A stretch of 64,000 nucleotides of DNA. Origin: Kofleriaceae bacterium (GTDB lineage: Bacteria; Myxococcota_A; Polyangia; Haliangiales; Haliangiaceae). Location of the stretch: positions 13,255-77,254 of the forward strand of contig JACKDR010000033.1 in assembly GCA_020633495.1 (NCBI GenBank). The letters are read 5' to 3'. Positions 1 to 13,616 of the stretch are shown one piece after another. Numbering within the stretch: position 1 is the first letter of the stretch; every line of letters starts with the position of its first letter. The notes below the pieces were generated by a model. It worked only from the letters and a program-made list of their open reading frames with translations, ran no database searches and was not told the origin of the DNA. The translations under genes were made by a program, and so were the position numbers.

Positions 1-492
1 CTCGGCCTCGACGAGCGGAAGGGGCCGTGGCTCGACCTGTCGTGCGGCCCCGGCCTGTTCACCCGCGCCCTCGCCGCCGCCGCGCCCGGCGCGGTCGTGA
101 TCGGCCTCGACATCTCGCGCGCGATGCTCGAGGTCGCCGCCCGCCGCGCCGCCGGCTACGCCAACGTCGCGCTGATCCGCGCCGACGCCCACGCCCTGCC
201 GTTCGGCGATGGCGCGCTGGGTGGCGTCAACAACGCCGGCGCGCTGCACGCCTACGACGATCCCGAGCAGGTCTTCCGCGAGATCCACCGGGTCCTGCGC
301 CCCGGCGGCGTCTACGTCGGCTCGACCTTCGCCGAGGCCCCCACCCTGCTCGGCCGGTGGACCGCGCGCGCCGCCGGCATCCGCCGCTTCGATCCGCCGG
401 AGCTGCGGGCGTGGCTGTCGCGGATCGGCTTCCACGAGTTCGAGGAGCTGCGCCTCGGCGGCGCGTTCGTGTTCCGGGCCCGCCGGCCGTAG
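1..492 (+). CDS. Class I SAM-dependent methyltransferase, 5' truncated by window edge
   Basis: The reading frame is open from the first base, so only the C-terminal 163 residues are visible. They start just before SAM-binding motif I (LDLSCGPGLF, visible residues 11-20), followed by the acidic post-I strand (LDIS), motif II (RADAHALPF) and the LRPGG turn typical of the Methyltransf_11 group. This fold transfers a methyl group from S-adenosylmethionine to a small molecule such as a quinone, lipid or phenol. Nothing here identifies the acceptor. The gene converges on the next one, with a perfect inverted repeat between the two stops. The family call is firm; the substrate is unknown. Confidence 0.88.
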   Translation, partial: LGLDERKGPWLDLSCGPGLFTRALAAAAPGAVVIGLDISRAMLEVAARRAAGYANVALIRADAHALPFGDGALGGVNNAGALHAYDDPEQVFREIHRVLRPGGVYVGSTFAEAPTLLGRWTARAAGIRRFDPPELRAWLSRIGFHEFEELRLGGAFVFRARRP

Positions 493-503
493 CCGCCGGC
501 CCG

Positions 504-527
504 CGGGTCGCGTCGCGACGCGACCCG
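504..527. terminator. Bidirectional hairpin between convergent genes
   Basis: A perfect 24-nt inverted repeat (12-bp arms, CGGGTCGCGTCG and its complement) sits between the stop of the methyltransferase at 492 and the stop of the opposing gene at 549. There is no T-run on either side. It fits a symmetric hairpin terminator, or at least a 3'-end stabiliser, serving both convergent transcripts. Confidence 0.55.
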
Positions 528-548
528 GCCCGACCGCGCCGGCCGCCG

Positions 549-1940
549 CTAGAACTTGATGCCGACGACGTCGACCGCGGCGCCGCGTCCGACCGCCGGA
601 CCGAGCGCCCGCAGTTTGGGCGCGCGCAGCGCCGGCGCGCCCACGGCCCAGCCGCCGCGCGAGCCCCGGCGCAGCAGCGCCAGCGGCGCGTCGGCGGCGG
701 CGGCGTCCCCGACGGCGTCGCCGTCCCAGCGCCGGGTCAGGTGGCGCCCGAGCAGCGCCCCGCCGACCATACCCGCGGTCGACAGGAAGCCGAACGCCTG
801 CTCGTCGTTGTTGGTGGTGTCGTCGGCGACCAGGCCGTAGAGCACCCACGGCACCACCGCGCCGGCGCCGGCCCACAGGTCGACGCGCAGCATCCGGCGC
901 ACCGAGACGTCGTGCTTGTTGCCGAGGTACAGGCCGACCACGACGCCGCCGGCGGCGCCGAACGCGGCGTTGATCGAGTAGCCCTCGCCCTCGCTGGGCT
1001 GCATCAGCGCGCCCATGCTGAGGCCGCCGATCACGCCCATCCCGGCCAGCGAGTCGATCAGGGCGACGTCGCCGCTGGTGACGCCGCCGCGGCGGCGCAG
1101 CACCTCGCCGGCGATCAGCCCGAGCCCGCCGCCGATCGACGCGCCGACCACGGTCGACAGCGGATCTTCCTCGTCGATGCCGTCGTGGTCGAGGTCGGCG
1201 CCGGCGGCGTCGCCGATCAGGCCGCCGATGACCTCGCCCCAGCTGGTCAGGCTGCCCAGGGTCCGGGCCTCGGCCATGTCGAGGTCGGCGCGCCGGGCCA
1301 GGAAGTAGCCGCCGAGGCCTCCGGCCAGGCCGCCGAGCAGGACGCCGGCGCCGGCGCCGTTGTTCTGGTCGCGCGGATCGATCAGCGCGAAGCCGACGAC
1401 CGCGCCGTAGCCGGCGAGGTGGAACGCCAGCGCGCCGCGGCCGGCGCCGCGGGCCGCGGGCACGTCGACCGGCGGGGTCTCGGGATCGTGGCGCTGGTGA
1501 TCGGGATCGATGGGATCGCCGAGGCCCGGGCCGCCGACGCCGACGTCGGTGGTGGCGGCGCCGGCGTCGATGCCGAGCTTGGCCTTGACCGCGGGCAACA
1601 GCGCGGCGGCGTCGGCCGCCGCGGCGCCGCCGGGGCTGCGCACCAGGGCCTCGCCGAGCAGCTGCTGGGCGTCGGCCCACGCCTCCATCGCGATCAGCTC
1701 GCGGGCGCGCGCGACCAGGGCCGCCGCCACCGCCTCGTCGATCTCGGGATCGCCGGCGTCCTTGGCGCCGGCGGCCAGCGCGTCGGGGTCGGGGTCAGGG
1801 CCGTACGGATCCAGCGGCTGCGCGTGCGCCACGCCGATCAGCGAGGGCACCACGGGCCCCGCGGTCGCGGTGCACAGCGCGACCGCGGCAACCAGGAGGC
1901 GACGGCGGAGCGAGAGAGAGCGCGGGGGTGTCGGGGGCAT
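549..1940 (-). CDS. Exported glycine-rich protein with multiple glycine-zipper segments
   Basis: I do not recognise a named family for this 463-residue protein. It opens with a signal peptide (RRR, a hydrophobic stretch, then cleavage near AHA-Q). Next come a short TPR-like helical pair (about residues 60-100), an acidic low-complexity linker, and then at least five glycine-rich hydrophobic segments of 15-20 residues (for example GVLLGGLAGGLGGYFLARR and IGGGLGLIAGEVL). Between them is an Asp-rich loop, DLDHDGIDEEDP, that could bind calcium. The pattern resembles glycine-zipper envelope proteins, or an outer-membrane barrel with small-residue strands. The ATG at 1940 was chosen because it immediately precedes the positively charged signal-peptide N-terminus. 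Function is unknown. Confidence 0.8.
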   Translation of the reverse strand: MPPTPPRSLSLRRRLLVAAVALCTATAGPVVPSLIGVAHAQPLDPYGPDPDPDALAAGAKDAGDPEIDEAVAAALVARARELIAMEAWADAQQLLGEALVRSPGGAAAADAAALLPAVKAKLGIDAGAATTDVGVGGPGLGDPIDPDHQRHDPETPPVDVPAARGAGRGALAFHLAGYGAVVGFALIDPRDQNNGAGAGVLLGGLAGGLGGYFLARRADLDMAEARTLGSLTSWGEVIGGLIGDAAGADLDHDGIDEEDPLSTVVGASIGGGLGLIAGEVLRRRGGVTSGDVALIDSLAGMGVIGGLSMGALMQPSEGEGYSINAAFGAAGGVVVGLYLGNKHDVSVRRMLRVDLWAGAGAVVPWVLYGLVADDTTNNDEQAFGFLSTAGMVGGALLGRHLTRRWDGDAVGDAAAADAPLALLRRGSRGGWAVGAPALRAPKLRALGPAVGRGAAVDVVGIKF

Positions 1941-2029
1941 GGCGTCGGAGACGGCTCCTCGGAGGTACCACCCCGCCGGGGACGGTTCAACCTCGGGACC
2001 CCCGGCGCGCGGATCGCGCGTGCGCCAGG

Positions 2030-3700
2030 TCACCGGGCCGCCGACGACGGCACGGTCGGCGCGGGCGGCTCGACCGGCCCCGAGCCGCCGGGGGGCTCGG
2101 AGTCCTTCTTCCAGGTCTTGCGGTAGAAGAACAGGAACAGGACCTGGATCATCGACGCCACCGGCACCGCGAGCAGCGCGCCGACCAGGCCGTAGGCCTT
2201 CTCGCCCAGGATCAGCGAGAAGATCACGACCACCGGGTGGATCTTGGCCGAGGTGCCGATGATGTTGGGGTTGAGGAAGTTGGCCTCGATGAAGTGGATC
2301 CCGACGATCCACAGGACCGCCGCGACGCCGCGCACGAAGTCGAGGCCGTGCTCGCCCGACACCAGCGCCGCGAAGACGATCGGGATCGTCGACAGGATCG
2401 ATCCGAAGATCGGGATCAGGCTCATCAGCGCGGCGACGAACGCCAGCACCAGCGCGTACTTGACGTCGAAGATCATCAGGCCGATGTAGGTGAGGATGCC
2501 GTTGACCAGGCAGATCAACAGCTGGCCGCGGATCACGCCGGACAGGCCGCGATCGATGCCGGCGATGATGACGTCGTAGTCGTCGCGAACGTTGGGCGGG
2601 AACAGGCTGCGCAGGAACGCGTGGACCTTCTCCATGTCGATCAACATGAAGGCCGCGATCATCAGGACCAGGAAGAACGTGAAGACGCCCTTGACCACGC
2701 CGGTGACCAGGGCCTGGCCGAAGCGCACCAGGTCGTCGACCTGCGACTGCAGCCCGGCCACCGCCTTGCCGACCCAGGTCCGCAGCTTCTCCTCGAGGGT
2801 CAGCGGCGCCGGCGGCGCCTCCGACGGCAGGACCCGGAACCCGCCGCTGGGCTCGGGCACGATCACGACGCCGGTCTTGGACAGCTGGATCGCCCACCGG
2901 CCGTCGGGCAGCGGCGTCATCGTCACCGCGGTGCCGGGCGGCATCGGCACGTCGGGCACCACCGGGCTGACCTCGACCGGCGGCTTCTCGGTGCGCAGGG
3001 TCGGGAACCGCTTCTCGAGGTAGTGGGCCAGCTCGGGCACCCACTCGTCGTTGATCGTCTTGTACAGCGCCGGCGCTTCCTTGCCGATGCGCGACACGTC
3101 CTTGGCCAGGCGCGGGATCAAGAGCCAGCCGAAGCCGACGATGCCGGACAGGAAGACCAGGTAGCACAGGATGATCGCCAGGCCGCGCGGCATGCGCCGG
3201 CTGCCGTCCTTGCGCTCCGACATCCACCGGATCACCGGCGCCAGGATGTAGGCGATCAGCGACGCGAAGACGAACGGCAGCAGGGCGCGCCGGCCGATCA
3301 CCAGGATCACGACGACGAACAGCGGGAAGCCCCAGCGGCCGAGGAAGCCGCGCACCGGGCCGCCGTCACCGAACAGGGTGGTGCCGCGACGCCGCGGCGG
3401 CTCGCCGCCGCGACCGACCGTGACCGGCGCGGTGAGGCCGATGCCGGCGGCGAGGATCGGGTTCGACGTGGTGGTGCCCGGGCGCTGCCGCGGCCGCGGC
3501 CGGCGACGACGGCCGGCGGCGGCGACCTCGTCGGGATCGGGCGCGGCGCCGCGCGCCGGCGCGCGCGCGTCCGGGGCGCCCGGCCGCGCCATCGGCGGCG
3601 GTGACGTCGCCGTCGCCGTCGGTGGTGCGCGCACGCCGGTCGACGGGCCGCTCACCTCGGGCGGGACGTCGTCGTGCGGTGGATCGTCGGGGCCGGACAT
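2030..3700 (-). CDS. AI-2E family (PerM/UPF0118) membrane permease
   Basis: This 556-residue protein has about 110 residues of Pro/Arg-rich cytoplasmic N-terminus, then membrane segments with the family hallmarks: the IPIFGSILSTIP loop and the downstream ANFLNPNIIG...IHPVVVIFSLILG stretch. The periplasmic region between TM2 and TM3 is enlarged (about residues 190-310) compared with the usual ~350-residue family member. Members have been linked to autoinducer-2 export, Na+/H+ antiport and related transport, so the substrate cannot be assigned. It lies 6 bp downstream of lapB on the same strand and could be the last gene of the cmk-rpsA-lapAB block. Family assignment is strong; specificity is unknown. 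Confidence 0.92.
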   Translation of the reverse strand: MSGPDDPPHDDVPPEVSGPSTGVRAPPTATATSPPPMARPGAPDARAPARGAAPDPDEVAAAGRRRRPRPRQRPGTTTSNPILAAGIGLTAPVTVGRGGEPPRRRGTTLFGDGGPVRGFLGRWGFPLFVVVILVIGRRALLPFVFASLIAYILAPVIRWMSERKDGSRRMPRGLAIILCYLVFLSGIVGFGWLLIPRLAKDVSRIGKEAPALYKTINDEWVPELAHYLEKRFPTLRTEKPPVEVSPVVPDVPMPPGTAVTMTPLPDGRWAIQLSKTGVVIVPEPSGGFRVLPSEAPPAPLTLEEKLRTWVGKAVAGLQSQVDDLVRFGQALVTGVVKGVFTFFLVLMIAAFMLIDMEKVHAFLRSLFPPNVRDDYDVIIAGIDRGLSGVIRGQLLICLVNGILTYIGLMIFDVKYALVLAFVAALMSLIPIFGSILSTIPIVFAALVSGEHGLDFVRGVAAVLWIVGIHFIEANFLNPNIIGTSAKIHPVVVIFSLILGEKAYGLVGALLAVPVASMIQVLFLFFYRKTWKKDSEPPGGSGPVEPPAPTVPSSAAR

Positions 3701-3706
3701 CGGAGC

Positions 3707-5376
<1,670 letters not shown>

Positions 5377-5377
<1 letters not shown>

Positions 5378-5820
5378 CAGCGCTCGTCCTCGGCGGCCTC
5401 GGCCAGCTCGCGATCGATCGCCCGATCGTCGAGCGCGGCCAGGACCCGGGCGGCGTCGTGATCCGGGGTCTCGGGCAGGTCCTCGAGCGGCGACGGATCG
5501 GTGAACGGCAGGTTGCGCAGGCGGGCCAGCTCGCGCTCGAGGCGCGCGATCAGCGACTCGTACTGGCGGCGGCGCCACACGTAGAACAGGCTCCACACCA
5601 GCAGCACGGCCAGCAGCAGGACCACCGCCAGCCAGCCCGCGATCAGCCCGGGCAGCCAGACCTCCATGCGCGGGTCGCCGAACAGGGCGACCAGCCAGGG
5701 CGGGACCTCGACGTTGACCCAGCCGCTGTTGGCGACCAGGAACAGGCCGACCACCACGCCGACGCCGACCATCGTCAGCACCACGGTGGCGGTGGCCGCG
5801 ATGCGCAGCCAGCGGATCAC
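5377..5820 (-). CDS. lapA: LapA domain (DUF1049) inner-membrane protein
   Basis: LapA is a small two-helix inner-membrane protein that works with LapB in lipopolysaccharide assembly control. This 147-residue homologue has TM1 at residues 8-32 and the family motif around it (a VANSGWVNVEVPPW turn), TM2 at 54-78, then a charged coiled-coil tail (YESLIARLERELARLRNLP). The C-terminal acidic extension after residue 100 is longer than usual. It lies 222 bp downstream of rpsA on the same strand; in many gammaproteobacteria lapA also follows rpsA, usually with ihfB between, and ihfB is absent here. Its stop overlaps the lapB start, which implies translational coupling. Confidence 0.88.
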
Positions 5821-5904
5821 GCGGGCCCCTTCATCCGGTCGAGATTACACCGCGGTCCGCTCCGCCGCGGGCCCCGGGGCCACCGAACGATCCCGCGCCC
5901 GCGC

Positions 5905-6012
5905 GCGCCCGCGCGATCGCGGCGCCGAGGCGCGCGCCGGCGTGATCGCGGCGCCGAGCCGCGCGCCGGCGCGATCACGGCGCCGAAACGCGCGACGGGC
6001 GCCTCGCGGCGC
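5905..6012. repeat. Imperfect ~29-bp tandem repeats between rpsA and lapA
   Basis: Three to four degenerate copies of a unit reading GATCGCGGCGCCGAGGCGCG plus about nine more bases lie head to tail, with the last copy degraded. Each copy carries the self-complementary GGCGCC core, so the transcript could fold into successive hairpins. The final part (around 5998-6017) can pair as GGCGCC...GGCGCC and could act as the rpsA terminator or processing element. Confidence 0.6.
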
Positions 6013-6042
6013 CCGTCGGGTTCACGATTCGGCGACGGGCGA

Positions 6043-7761
<1,719 letters not shown>

Positions 7762-7869
7762 GTGAATCTCCTCAGGGGATTTACGCCCGGGCAGCCGAGC
7801 GCAGGCGCAGAGAGGTACACGCCGCCATAAACCTTGTCAACCACTTCCGGGACGGGCCGGACGGGGTCT

Positions 7870-8553
7870 TCACTCCGGACCCGCGGCGGCCCCGGCCCGG
7901 GCCCGGACGACCGCCTCGATCTCGGCCACGACGTCGTCGAGGCTCTTGCCATCGGAGTCGACGAGGACCGCGTCCTGGGCCGCCACCATGGGGGCGACCG
8001 CCCGGCCGGCGTCGCGCTGGTCGCGCTCCCTCATCTCCTTGAGGACGGTCTCGAGATCGGCGCCGTCGCCCAGCTCCAGGGTGCGGCGGCGGGCCCGCTC
8101 CCGGTCCGACGCGGTCAGGAAGAACTTGGCCCCGGCGGCGGGGAACACCACGGTGCCGGTGTCGCGGCCCTCGACCACGACGCCGCCGCCCTCGGCGAGC
8201 CGGCGCTGCAGATCGAGCAGCGCGGTGCGGACCTCCGGATGGGCCGAGACCTGGGACGCGCCGCCCGACATCTCCGGGGTCCGGATGGCGGCGCTGACGT
8301 CGTCCCCGGCCAGGTAGACGTGGTTGACCTCGCCCACGAAGGCGAACTCGATGGGGAGCCCGGCGGCGACCCGGGCCAGGGCCGGGCCGTCGTCCCAGGG
8401 CACCCCGCCGCGGCGGGCCGCCAGCGCGACCGCCCGGTAGATCGCGCCGGTGTCGAGCAGGCGGTAGCCGAGCTGACGGGCCAGGCGCTTGGCGACGGTG
8501 GACTTGCCGGCCCCGGCGGGGCCGTCGATGGTGACGACGAGCGAGCGCGACAC
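7870..8553 (-). CDS. cmk: Cytidylate kinase
   Basis: Transfers the gamma phosphate of ATP to CMP or dCMP in pyrimidine nucleotide salvage and synthesis. The 227-residue protein begins with the P-loop GPAGAGKST (residues 11-19), then the substrate-site LLDTGAIYRA, an insert containing SQVSAHPEVR, the VEGRDTGTVVFP motif that binds the phosphate and sugar, and the lid arginines in SDRERARRRTLE, ending with DSDGKSLDDVV. All key residues of the family are present and the length is typical. It lies 108 bp upstream of rpsA on the same strand and diverges from the kinase gene at 8618 across only 64 bp. Confidence 0.97.
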   Translation of the reverse strand: MSRSLVVTIDGPAGAGKSTVAKRLARQLGYRLLDTGAIYRAVALAARRGGVPWDDGPALARVAAGLPIEFAFVGEVNHVYLAGDDVSAAIRTPEMSGGASQVSAHPEVRTALLDLQRRLAEGGGVVVEGRDTGTVVFPAAGAKFFLTASDRERARRRTLELGDGADLETVLKEMRERDQRDAGRAVAPMVAAQDAVLVDSDGKSLDDVVAEIEAVVRARAGAAAGPE

Positions 8554-8617
8554 CGGCGCACCCTAACAGAGCGCCCCGGCCGCAGAAAGCGGGCCCGTCG
8601 CGCGGTACGATGGAAGG

Positions 8618-11600
8618 GTGACGGAGGACGGCCGGGACCCAGCCGCTCCCCGGGCCGTGCCGCAGCGCGGCAGCCCGGTGACCGAGGACGCCCGCGGCGG
8701 CCTGACGCCCGCCGATCAGATGGCGCCCACCCTGGGCCCCGAGGCCGAGCCGCCGCCGATCGGCGACGTCGGCACCGCCGGGACCCAGCTGCACGCGTCG
8801 CCGACCCCGGCGGCCGACCTCGGACCGCTGCCCGCGGTGGCGGTCGGCGACGTCCTGGCCGGGCGCTACCGGGTCGACGAGCTGCTCGGCCAGGGCGGCA
8901 TGGGCGTGGTCTATGCGGTCTGGGACACCGAGCTCGACGAGCCCGTGGCGCTCAAGCTGCTGCGCACCGAGCTGTCGATGGATCCGGCGTACCGGCAGCG
9001 GCTGCGCAGCGAGGTCCGGCTGGCCCGCCGGGTCTCGCACCCCAACGTGTGCCGGGTCCACGATCTCGGCCAGCACCGCGACCACCTGTTCGTCACCATG
9101 GAGCTGGTGCGGGGGCCGACCCTGCGCCGGCTGCTGCGCGACATGCAGCGCGGCATCGAGGCGCCGATGCCGATGGCCCGGGTCGTCGATCTGATCGGCC
9201 AGCTGTGCGCGGCGCTGGCCGCGGCGCACCGCGCCGGGGTCCTGCACCGCGACGTCAAGCCGGACAACGTGATCGTCGAGGACGGCCGCGCGGTGCTGAC
9301 CGACTTCGGCGTCGCCAGCCAGGCCGGCGAGGGCAGCCGCGTGGTCGCCGGCACGCCGTCGTACGTCGCCCCCGAGATCCTGCGCGGCGAGCCGATCGAC
9401 CCGCGGGCCGACGTCTTCGCGGCCGCCGTGGTCGCCTACGAGCTGATCGCCGGCCGCCTGCCCTACCACGCCCGCTCGATGGACGAGGCGATCCGGCGCG
9501 CCCGCCACGGCGCCGGGCCGCCGCCGCCGCTGCCAGCGCCGCCAGCGCGCCAGGCCTGCAGGCCGCGCTCGACGCCGTGCTCGCCGCCGGCCTCGACCCG
9601 GATCCGGACCGGCGGCTGCCGTCGGTGAGCCAGCTCGCCGAGGCCTGGCGCCGCGCTCGCCGACCGCCACGACGACGCCGGGGAGCCTGGCGACGACGGC
9701 GGGCCCCGCACCACCGCGCCAGGCGCGCCGGTCGGCAGCCACCCGTCGCCGCCGCCGGGCGCCGCGACCACAGGCACGCCGACCACCGCCGGCCACGCGA
9801 CGCTGCGCCGGGCCAGGCCAGGTCGCGACCGCGCTGGTGTTCCAGTGCGACGCCCTCGGCGCCGCGATCGCCGCCACCCTGCCCGGCGAGGCCGCCGGCC
9901 AGCGACGCCACCGCGGTGCTGCCGCTGGCGCTGCCCGGCGACGACCTCGAGCGCATCGTCGTCGGCCTCGGCGGCATGCCGCTGGCCACCAGCGAGCGCA
10001 CGATCACGGCGCTGTTCGGCGCCGGTGGCGCTCGGCGACGACCCGGTGCGCGCCCTGCGCGCCGCCGCGCCCTGGTCGCGCGCACCGGCGGCAGCCGCGC
10101 CGGCCTCGACACCGCGCGCATCATGCTGCGGCCGGGCGGCCTCGATCTGATCGCGACCGACGTCGTCCGCGGCGCCGAGGCCCTGGCCGGCGCGCGCCCG
10201 CCAGCAGGTCTGGGTCACCGCGTCGGCGGCGCGGCAGCTGGCGTCGCTGGCCGACGTCGCCCGGGCCCCGACGTCGGCGGCCGCCGCACGCTCCGGGTCA
10301 CCGGCGATCGCTCGACCCACGCCGCGGTGGGCGGCCCCGGGCGCGGCCTCGACGTCGGCGAGGTGCGGCCCGCCGAGCTGGCCCACCTCGAGGCCCGGGC
10401 GCGCGCCTGCTTCGAGACCCGGACGCCGGTGTTCGTCGACGTCCGCGGCCCGGCTGGCGCCGGCAAGTCGCGGCTGCGCGAGGCCGTGATGGCGCACGTC
10501 GCGGAGCGGCGCGAGGTCGACTGGCTGGTGGCGCGGGCCGCGCCGCTGGGCGAGGCCGCGCCGCTGTCGCTGCTGCGCGCCGCCGATCCGGCGTGGCTCG
10601 ACGCCGCGCTGCGGCCCGGGCTCACCGATCGCGCCGCGACCCTGGCCGCGGCGCGGCGCTGGATCGAGGGCCGGGCCCGGCGCCGCCCGGTGGTGATCGT
10701 CGTCGAGGACCTGCAGTGGGCCGACGAGATGTCGCGCGCCGTGCTCGGCCACCTGGTCAGCCACCTCGACGCCGTGCCGGTGCTGGTGCTCGGGTTCACC
10801 GCGACGAGCCGGCGCCGCGCGCCAGCGGACGCAGCCGCGCCCGCCGCGCCGCCCGCGCCGGCCAGGGTCGAGTCGTGACGCTGGGGCCGCTCGACGACGC
10901 CACCGCGCTGCGGCTGGCCCGCGCCGCCGCGCCGGCGGCGTCCGACGACGACCTCGCCGACGTCGTGGCGCGCGCCGGCGGCAACCCGTTCTTCGTCGAG
11001 GAGCTGGCGCGGGATCTCGCCGAGCGCGGCGCCGGCGGCGCCACGGCTCGGTCGCCGCCGCCCTGCCCGCCACCGTCGAGGCGGTGCTGCAGCGCGCCTC
11101 GACCGGCTGTCCCCGGCGGCCGGCGAGGTCCTGGCCGCGGCCGCGGTGGTCGGCCGGACGTTCTGGCGCGAGGCGGTGCGCGAGGCCATGGCGACCCCGC
11201 CCGACGACGTCGCCCTCGATCAGGCGCTGGCCGAGCTCGAGCGGCGCGGCCTGGTCCGCCCCGCCCTGCCCGCGCTGGTCGACGACGATCGCTACGAGGT
11301 TCCGCAGGCGCTGGTCCGGGACGTCGCCTACGGCCGACTGACCGCGCGCGAGCGGCGCCGCGCCCACGGCCAGGTCGCGCGCTGGCTCGAGCGCCGCACC
11401 GGCGGCCTGCGCGCCCAGGATCCCGACGTCCTGTTCGCGCTCGCCCACCACCGCGACGCCGGCGACGACCCCGGCGCCGCGCTGGCGTGGCGCGCCGCCG
11501 CCCAGCGCAGCATCGAGCTGTTCGCGTTCCGCCAGGCCCTGGCCGCGGCGCGCCGCGCCTGGGACCTCGCCGAGGCCGCGGGCGGCGCCGACGCCGCGCT

Positions 11601-12727
11601 CGCCGAGCTGGTCGGCGACGCCGCCACCGAGGCCGACACGGTCGAGGTCGCCGAGGCCCGCTACCAGCGCGCGCTCGAGCTGACTCCCGACGACGGCGAG
11701 CACGCGATCGCCCGGGCCCGGCTGTGGCACAAGCTCGGCCTGGCGGCGTCGAGCCGGGCCGACCACGCCCGGGCGATCGAGCGCTACCAGCGTGGCCTGG
11801 CCCTGGTCGAGCCCGGCGGCGAGCTCACCGCCGAGGCCCGCCGCGATCCGCGGCTGGCCGCGGCGCTGTCGGGCAGCCTGGGCTGGGTCCTGGCCTACCA
11901 GCTGTCGTCACCGGATCCGCGCGGCCTGGCCCTGTGCGAGCGGGCCTGCCGCCTGCTCGAGGGCACGCCGCACCGCCGCGAGCTGGCCTGGGCGCTGTCG
12001 AGGCTCGGCGGCGCGTACATGCGCGCCGGCCGGCTCGCCGATCAGCTGCGCTGCAACCAGCAGAACCTCGCGATCGCGATCGAGCTCGGCGACCTCGGCA
12101 ACCAGCTGACCGCGCGGATCAACCTCGGCGTCGTGCTCGCCAACCTCGACCAGCTCGACGACGCGGTGACCCACACCGAGGAGGCGCTGCGCCTGTGCCG
12201 TCGCACCGGGGCCCGCGTCGCCGAGGGCCTGGTGCTGTCGAACCTGGCCGGCTACCTGCTCGACCGCGGCGAGCTCGACGCCGCGGCGCGGCGCCTCGAC
12301 GAGGCCATCCCGCTGCTCGAGCGCACCGGCTCGCGACGCGTCCTGCCCGAGTCGTACACGTTCGTGGCCCGGCTGGCGGCGCGGCGCGGCGACCTCGCCG
12401 CCGCCGCCGCCGCCGCGCAGACCTCGGCCGAGCTCGCCCGCGAGCAGGGCATCCCGTTCGACGTCGGGCTCGCGATGCGCATCCTGGCCCAGGTCGAGGC
12501 CCGGCGCGGCCGCCAGCCGGGCCGCAGCCGCGCTCGCCGCCGCCGCCCGCAGGCTCGGCGACGACGGCGACCCGTCGAGCAGGCCCAGCTCGAGCTGGCG
12601 CAGGCCCGGGTCGGCGGCTGGGACGACGACGCCGGCCGCGCCGCGGGCCCGCGCGATCGCCACGCTGACCCGGCTCGGCGCCGCGCTCGACCTGCGCGCC
12701 GCCGACGATCCCGACGACGTCCGCTGA
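8618..12727 (+). CDS. Ser/Thr protein kinase fused to cyclase-like, AAA ATPase and TPR regions (frame broken about a dozen times)
   Basis: The first 300 residues form a complete Hanks-type kinase: glycine loop LLGQGGMGVVY, catalytic HRDVKPDNVIV, DFGVA, and the GTPSYVAPE activation end. After about 9510 the protein can only be followed by changing frame. It then gives the kinase C-lobe (DPDPDRRLPSV), a Pro-rich linker, a degenerate class III cyclase-like segment (FGAPVALGDDPVRALRAA), an AAA_16-type ATPase (P-loop GPAGAGKSRL near 10450, Walker B VIVVEDLQWAD near 10700, GGNPFFVEEL near 10980), and seven or more TPR-like units from 11340 to 12720. Breaks fall near 9520, 9650, 9820, 9897, 10018, 10070, 10195, 10280, 10865, 11045-11095, 12515, 12570 and 12645. 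Such fusions are common myxobacterial signalling proteins. The GTG at 8618 follows GGAAGG closely. Confidence 0.82.
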
Positions 12728-12742
12728 CCACCGGCCCGACCC

Positions 12743-12757
12743 GGCCCCGCCGGGGCC
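12743..12757 (+). terminator. GC hairpin after the kinase gene
   Basis: GGCCCC-GCC-GGGGCC, a 6-bp perfect stem with a 3-nt loop, begins 16 bp after the kinase stop and precedes the next start at 12815. It lacks a U-tract, so it may be only a weak or Rho-assisted terminator. Confidence 0.35.
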
Positions 12758-12814
12758 GCCTCCGGGTGGCGGCGACGGCGGCGGCGGCGCCCCAGCTGCG
12801 CTACCATCGCCGCC

Positions 12815-13597
12815 GTGACCGAGCCCCCCACCGAACGGCGCTGGCGCGCCTTCGCCGACGTGGTGGCGGTCGCGCTCGGCACCAACGTCTGGGTCTCGAT
12901 GGTGGTGCTGCCGGCGCTGTTCGTCGGCGCGCTGCGCTCCACCGGCGTGGTGCTGACCCTGCTCCTGGCCCCGGCGGTGCTGCTCACCGGGGTCTGGCGC
13001 CGGTCCGAGCTGATGCTGCTGGGCGTGTTCCCGACCGCGGTGCTGGTGCCCATCGCGCTGCGCCCGGAGATGGCCGCGTCCCACGTCTACGGGCCGCTGC
13101 GCTTCGTGATCGTCGCGGTCGGCCTGGTCGGCTACCTGCTCGGCGTGTCGTTCTTCACCACCTTCCACGAGCCGCAGCGGCCGGTGTCCGAGCGCCTGCT
13201 GACCTCGGCCCGCGAGCCGCGGCCGCCGCGGTGGCGCCGCCGCGAGCGGGTCTACTGGACGCTCGCGGTCCTCGCCGCGGTGGTGCCCGCGTACCTGATC
13301 TGGGAGGTCAGCTTCGACGACGACATCCAGGGCAGCATCGCGGCCTGGTACCCGGGGCGGATCGCGCCGATGACGACGCTGCTGATGGTCGGCGCGGTGG
13401 CGCTGTCGGTGGCGATCTACGCGTGGGTCTTCCTCGGCGTCATGCGGCCGCACCGCACCGGCGACCGCGATCTCGTGACGCTGCTCGCGGTGGCGCGCGC
13501 CGACGCCCAGCGCGGCCGGCCGCGCCCACGCTTCTACCTCGGCGTGATCTTCGCGCTCGCCTTCATGGCCGCGATGGTCGTGCTACGACACCTGTGA
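12815..13597 (+). CDS. Polytopic membrane protein of unknown function
   Basis: This 260-residue protein has about seven predicted membrane helices (roughly residues 14-34, 39-60, 66-85, 93-112, 145-165, 186-210 and 240-258) and a basic cytoplasmic loop at about 125-142 (REPRPPRWRRRER). No catalytic motif is visible and I do not recognise the family. It is the first gene of a tightly packed plus-strand run ending in MoxR and DUF58 genes. That context suggests an envelope role but does not prove it. The GTG at 12815 is the first in-frame start after the preceding hairpin. Confidence 0.8.
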   Translation: MTEPPTERRWRAFADVVAVALGTNVWVSMVVLPALFVGALRSTGVVLTLLLAPAVLLTGVWRRSELMLLGVFPTAVLVPIALRPEMAASHVYGPLRFVIVAVGLVGYLLGVSFFTTFHEPQRPVSERLLTSAREPRPPRWRRRERVYWTLAVLAAVVPAYLIWEVSFDDDIQGSIAAWYPGRIAPMTTLLMVGAVALSVAIYAWVFLGVMRPHRTGDRDLVTLLAVARADAQRGRPRPRFYLGVIFALAFMAAMVVLRHL

Positions 13598-13616
13598 CGC
13601 TCCTTCCGGGGGACCC

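Noticed and set aside
27..2126. A 699-codon plus-strand open frame from the methyltransferase into the opposing gene
   Set aside because: It crosses the true methyltransferase in another frame and runs antisense to the glycine-rich protein. Residue composition is Arg/Ala/Gly filler with no motif.
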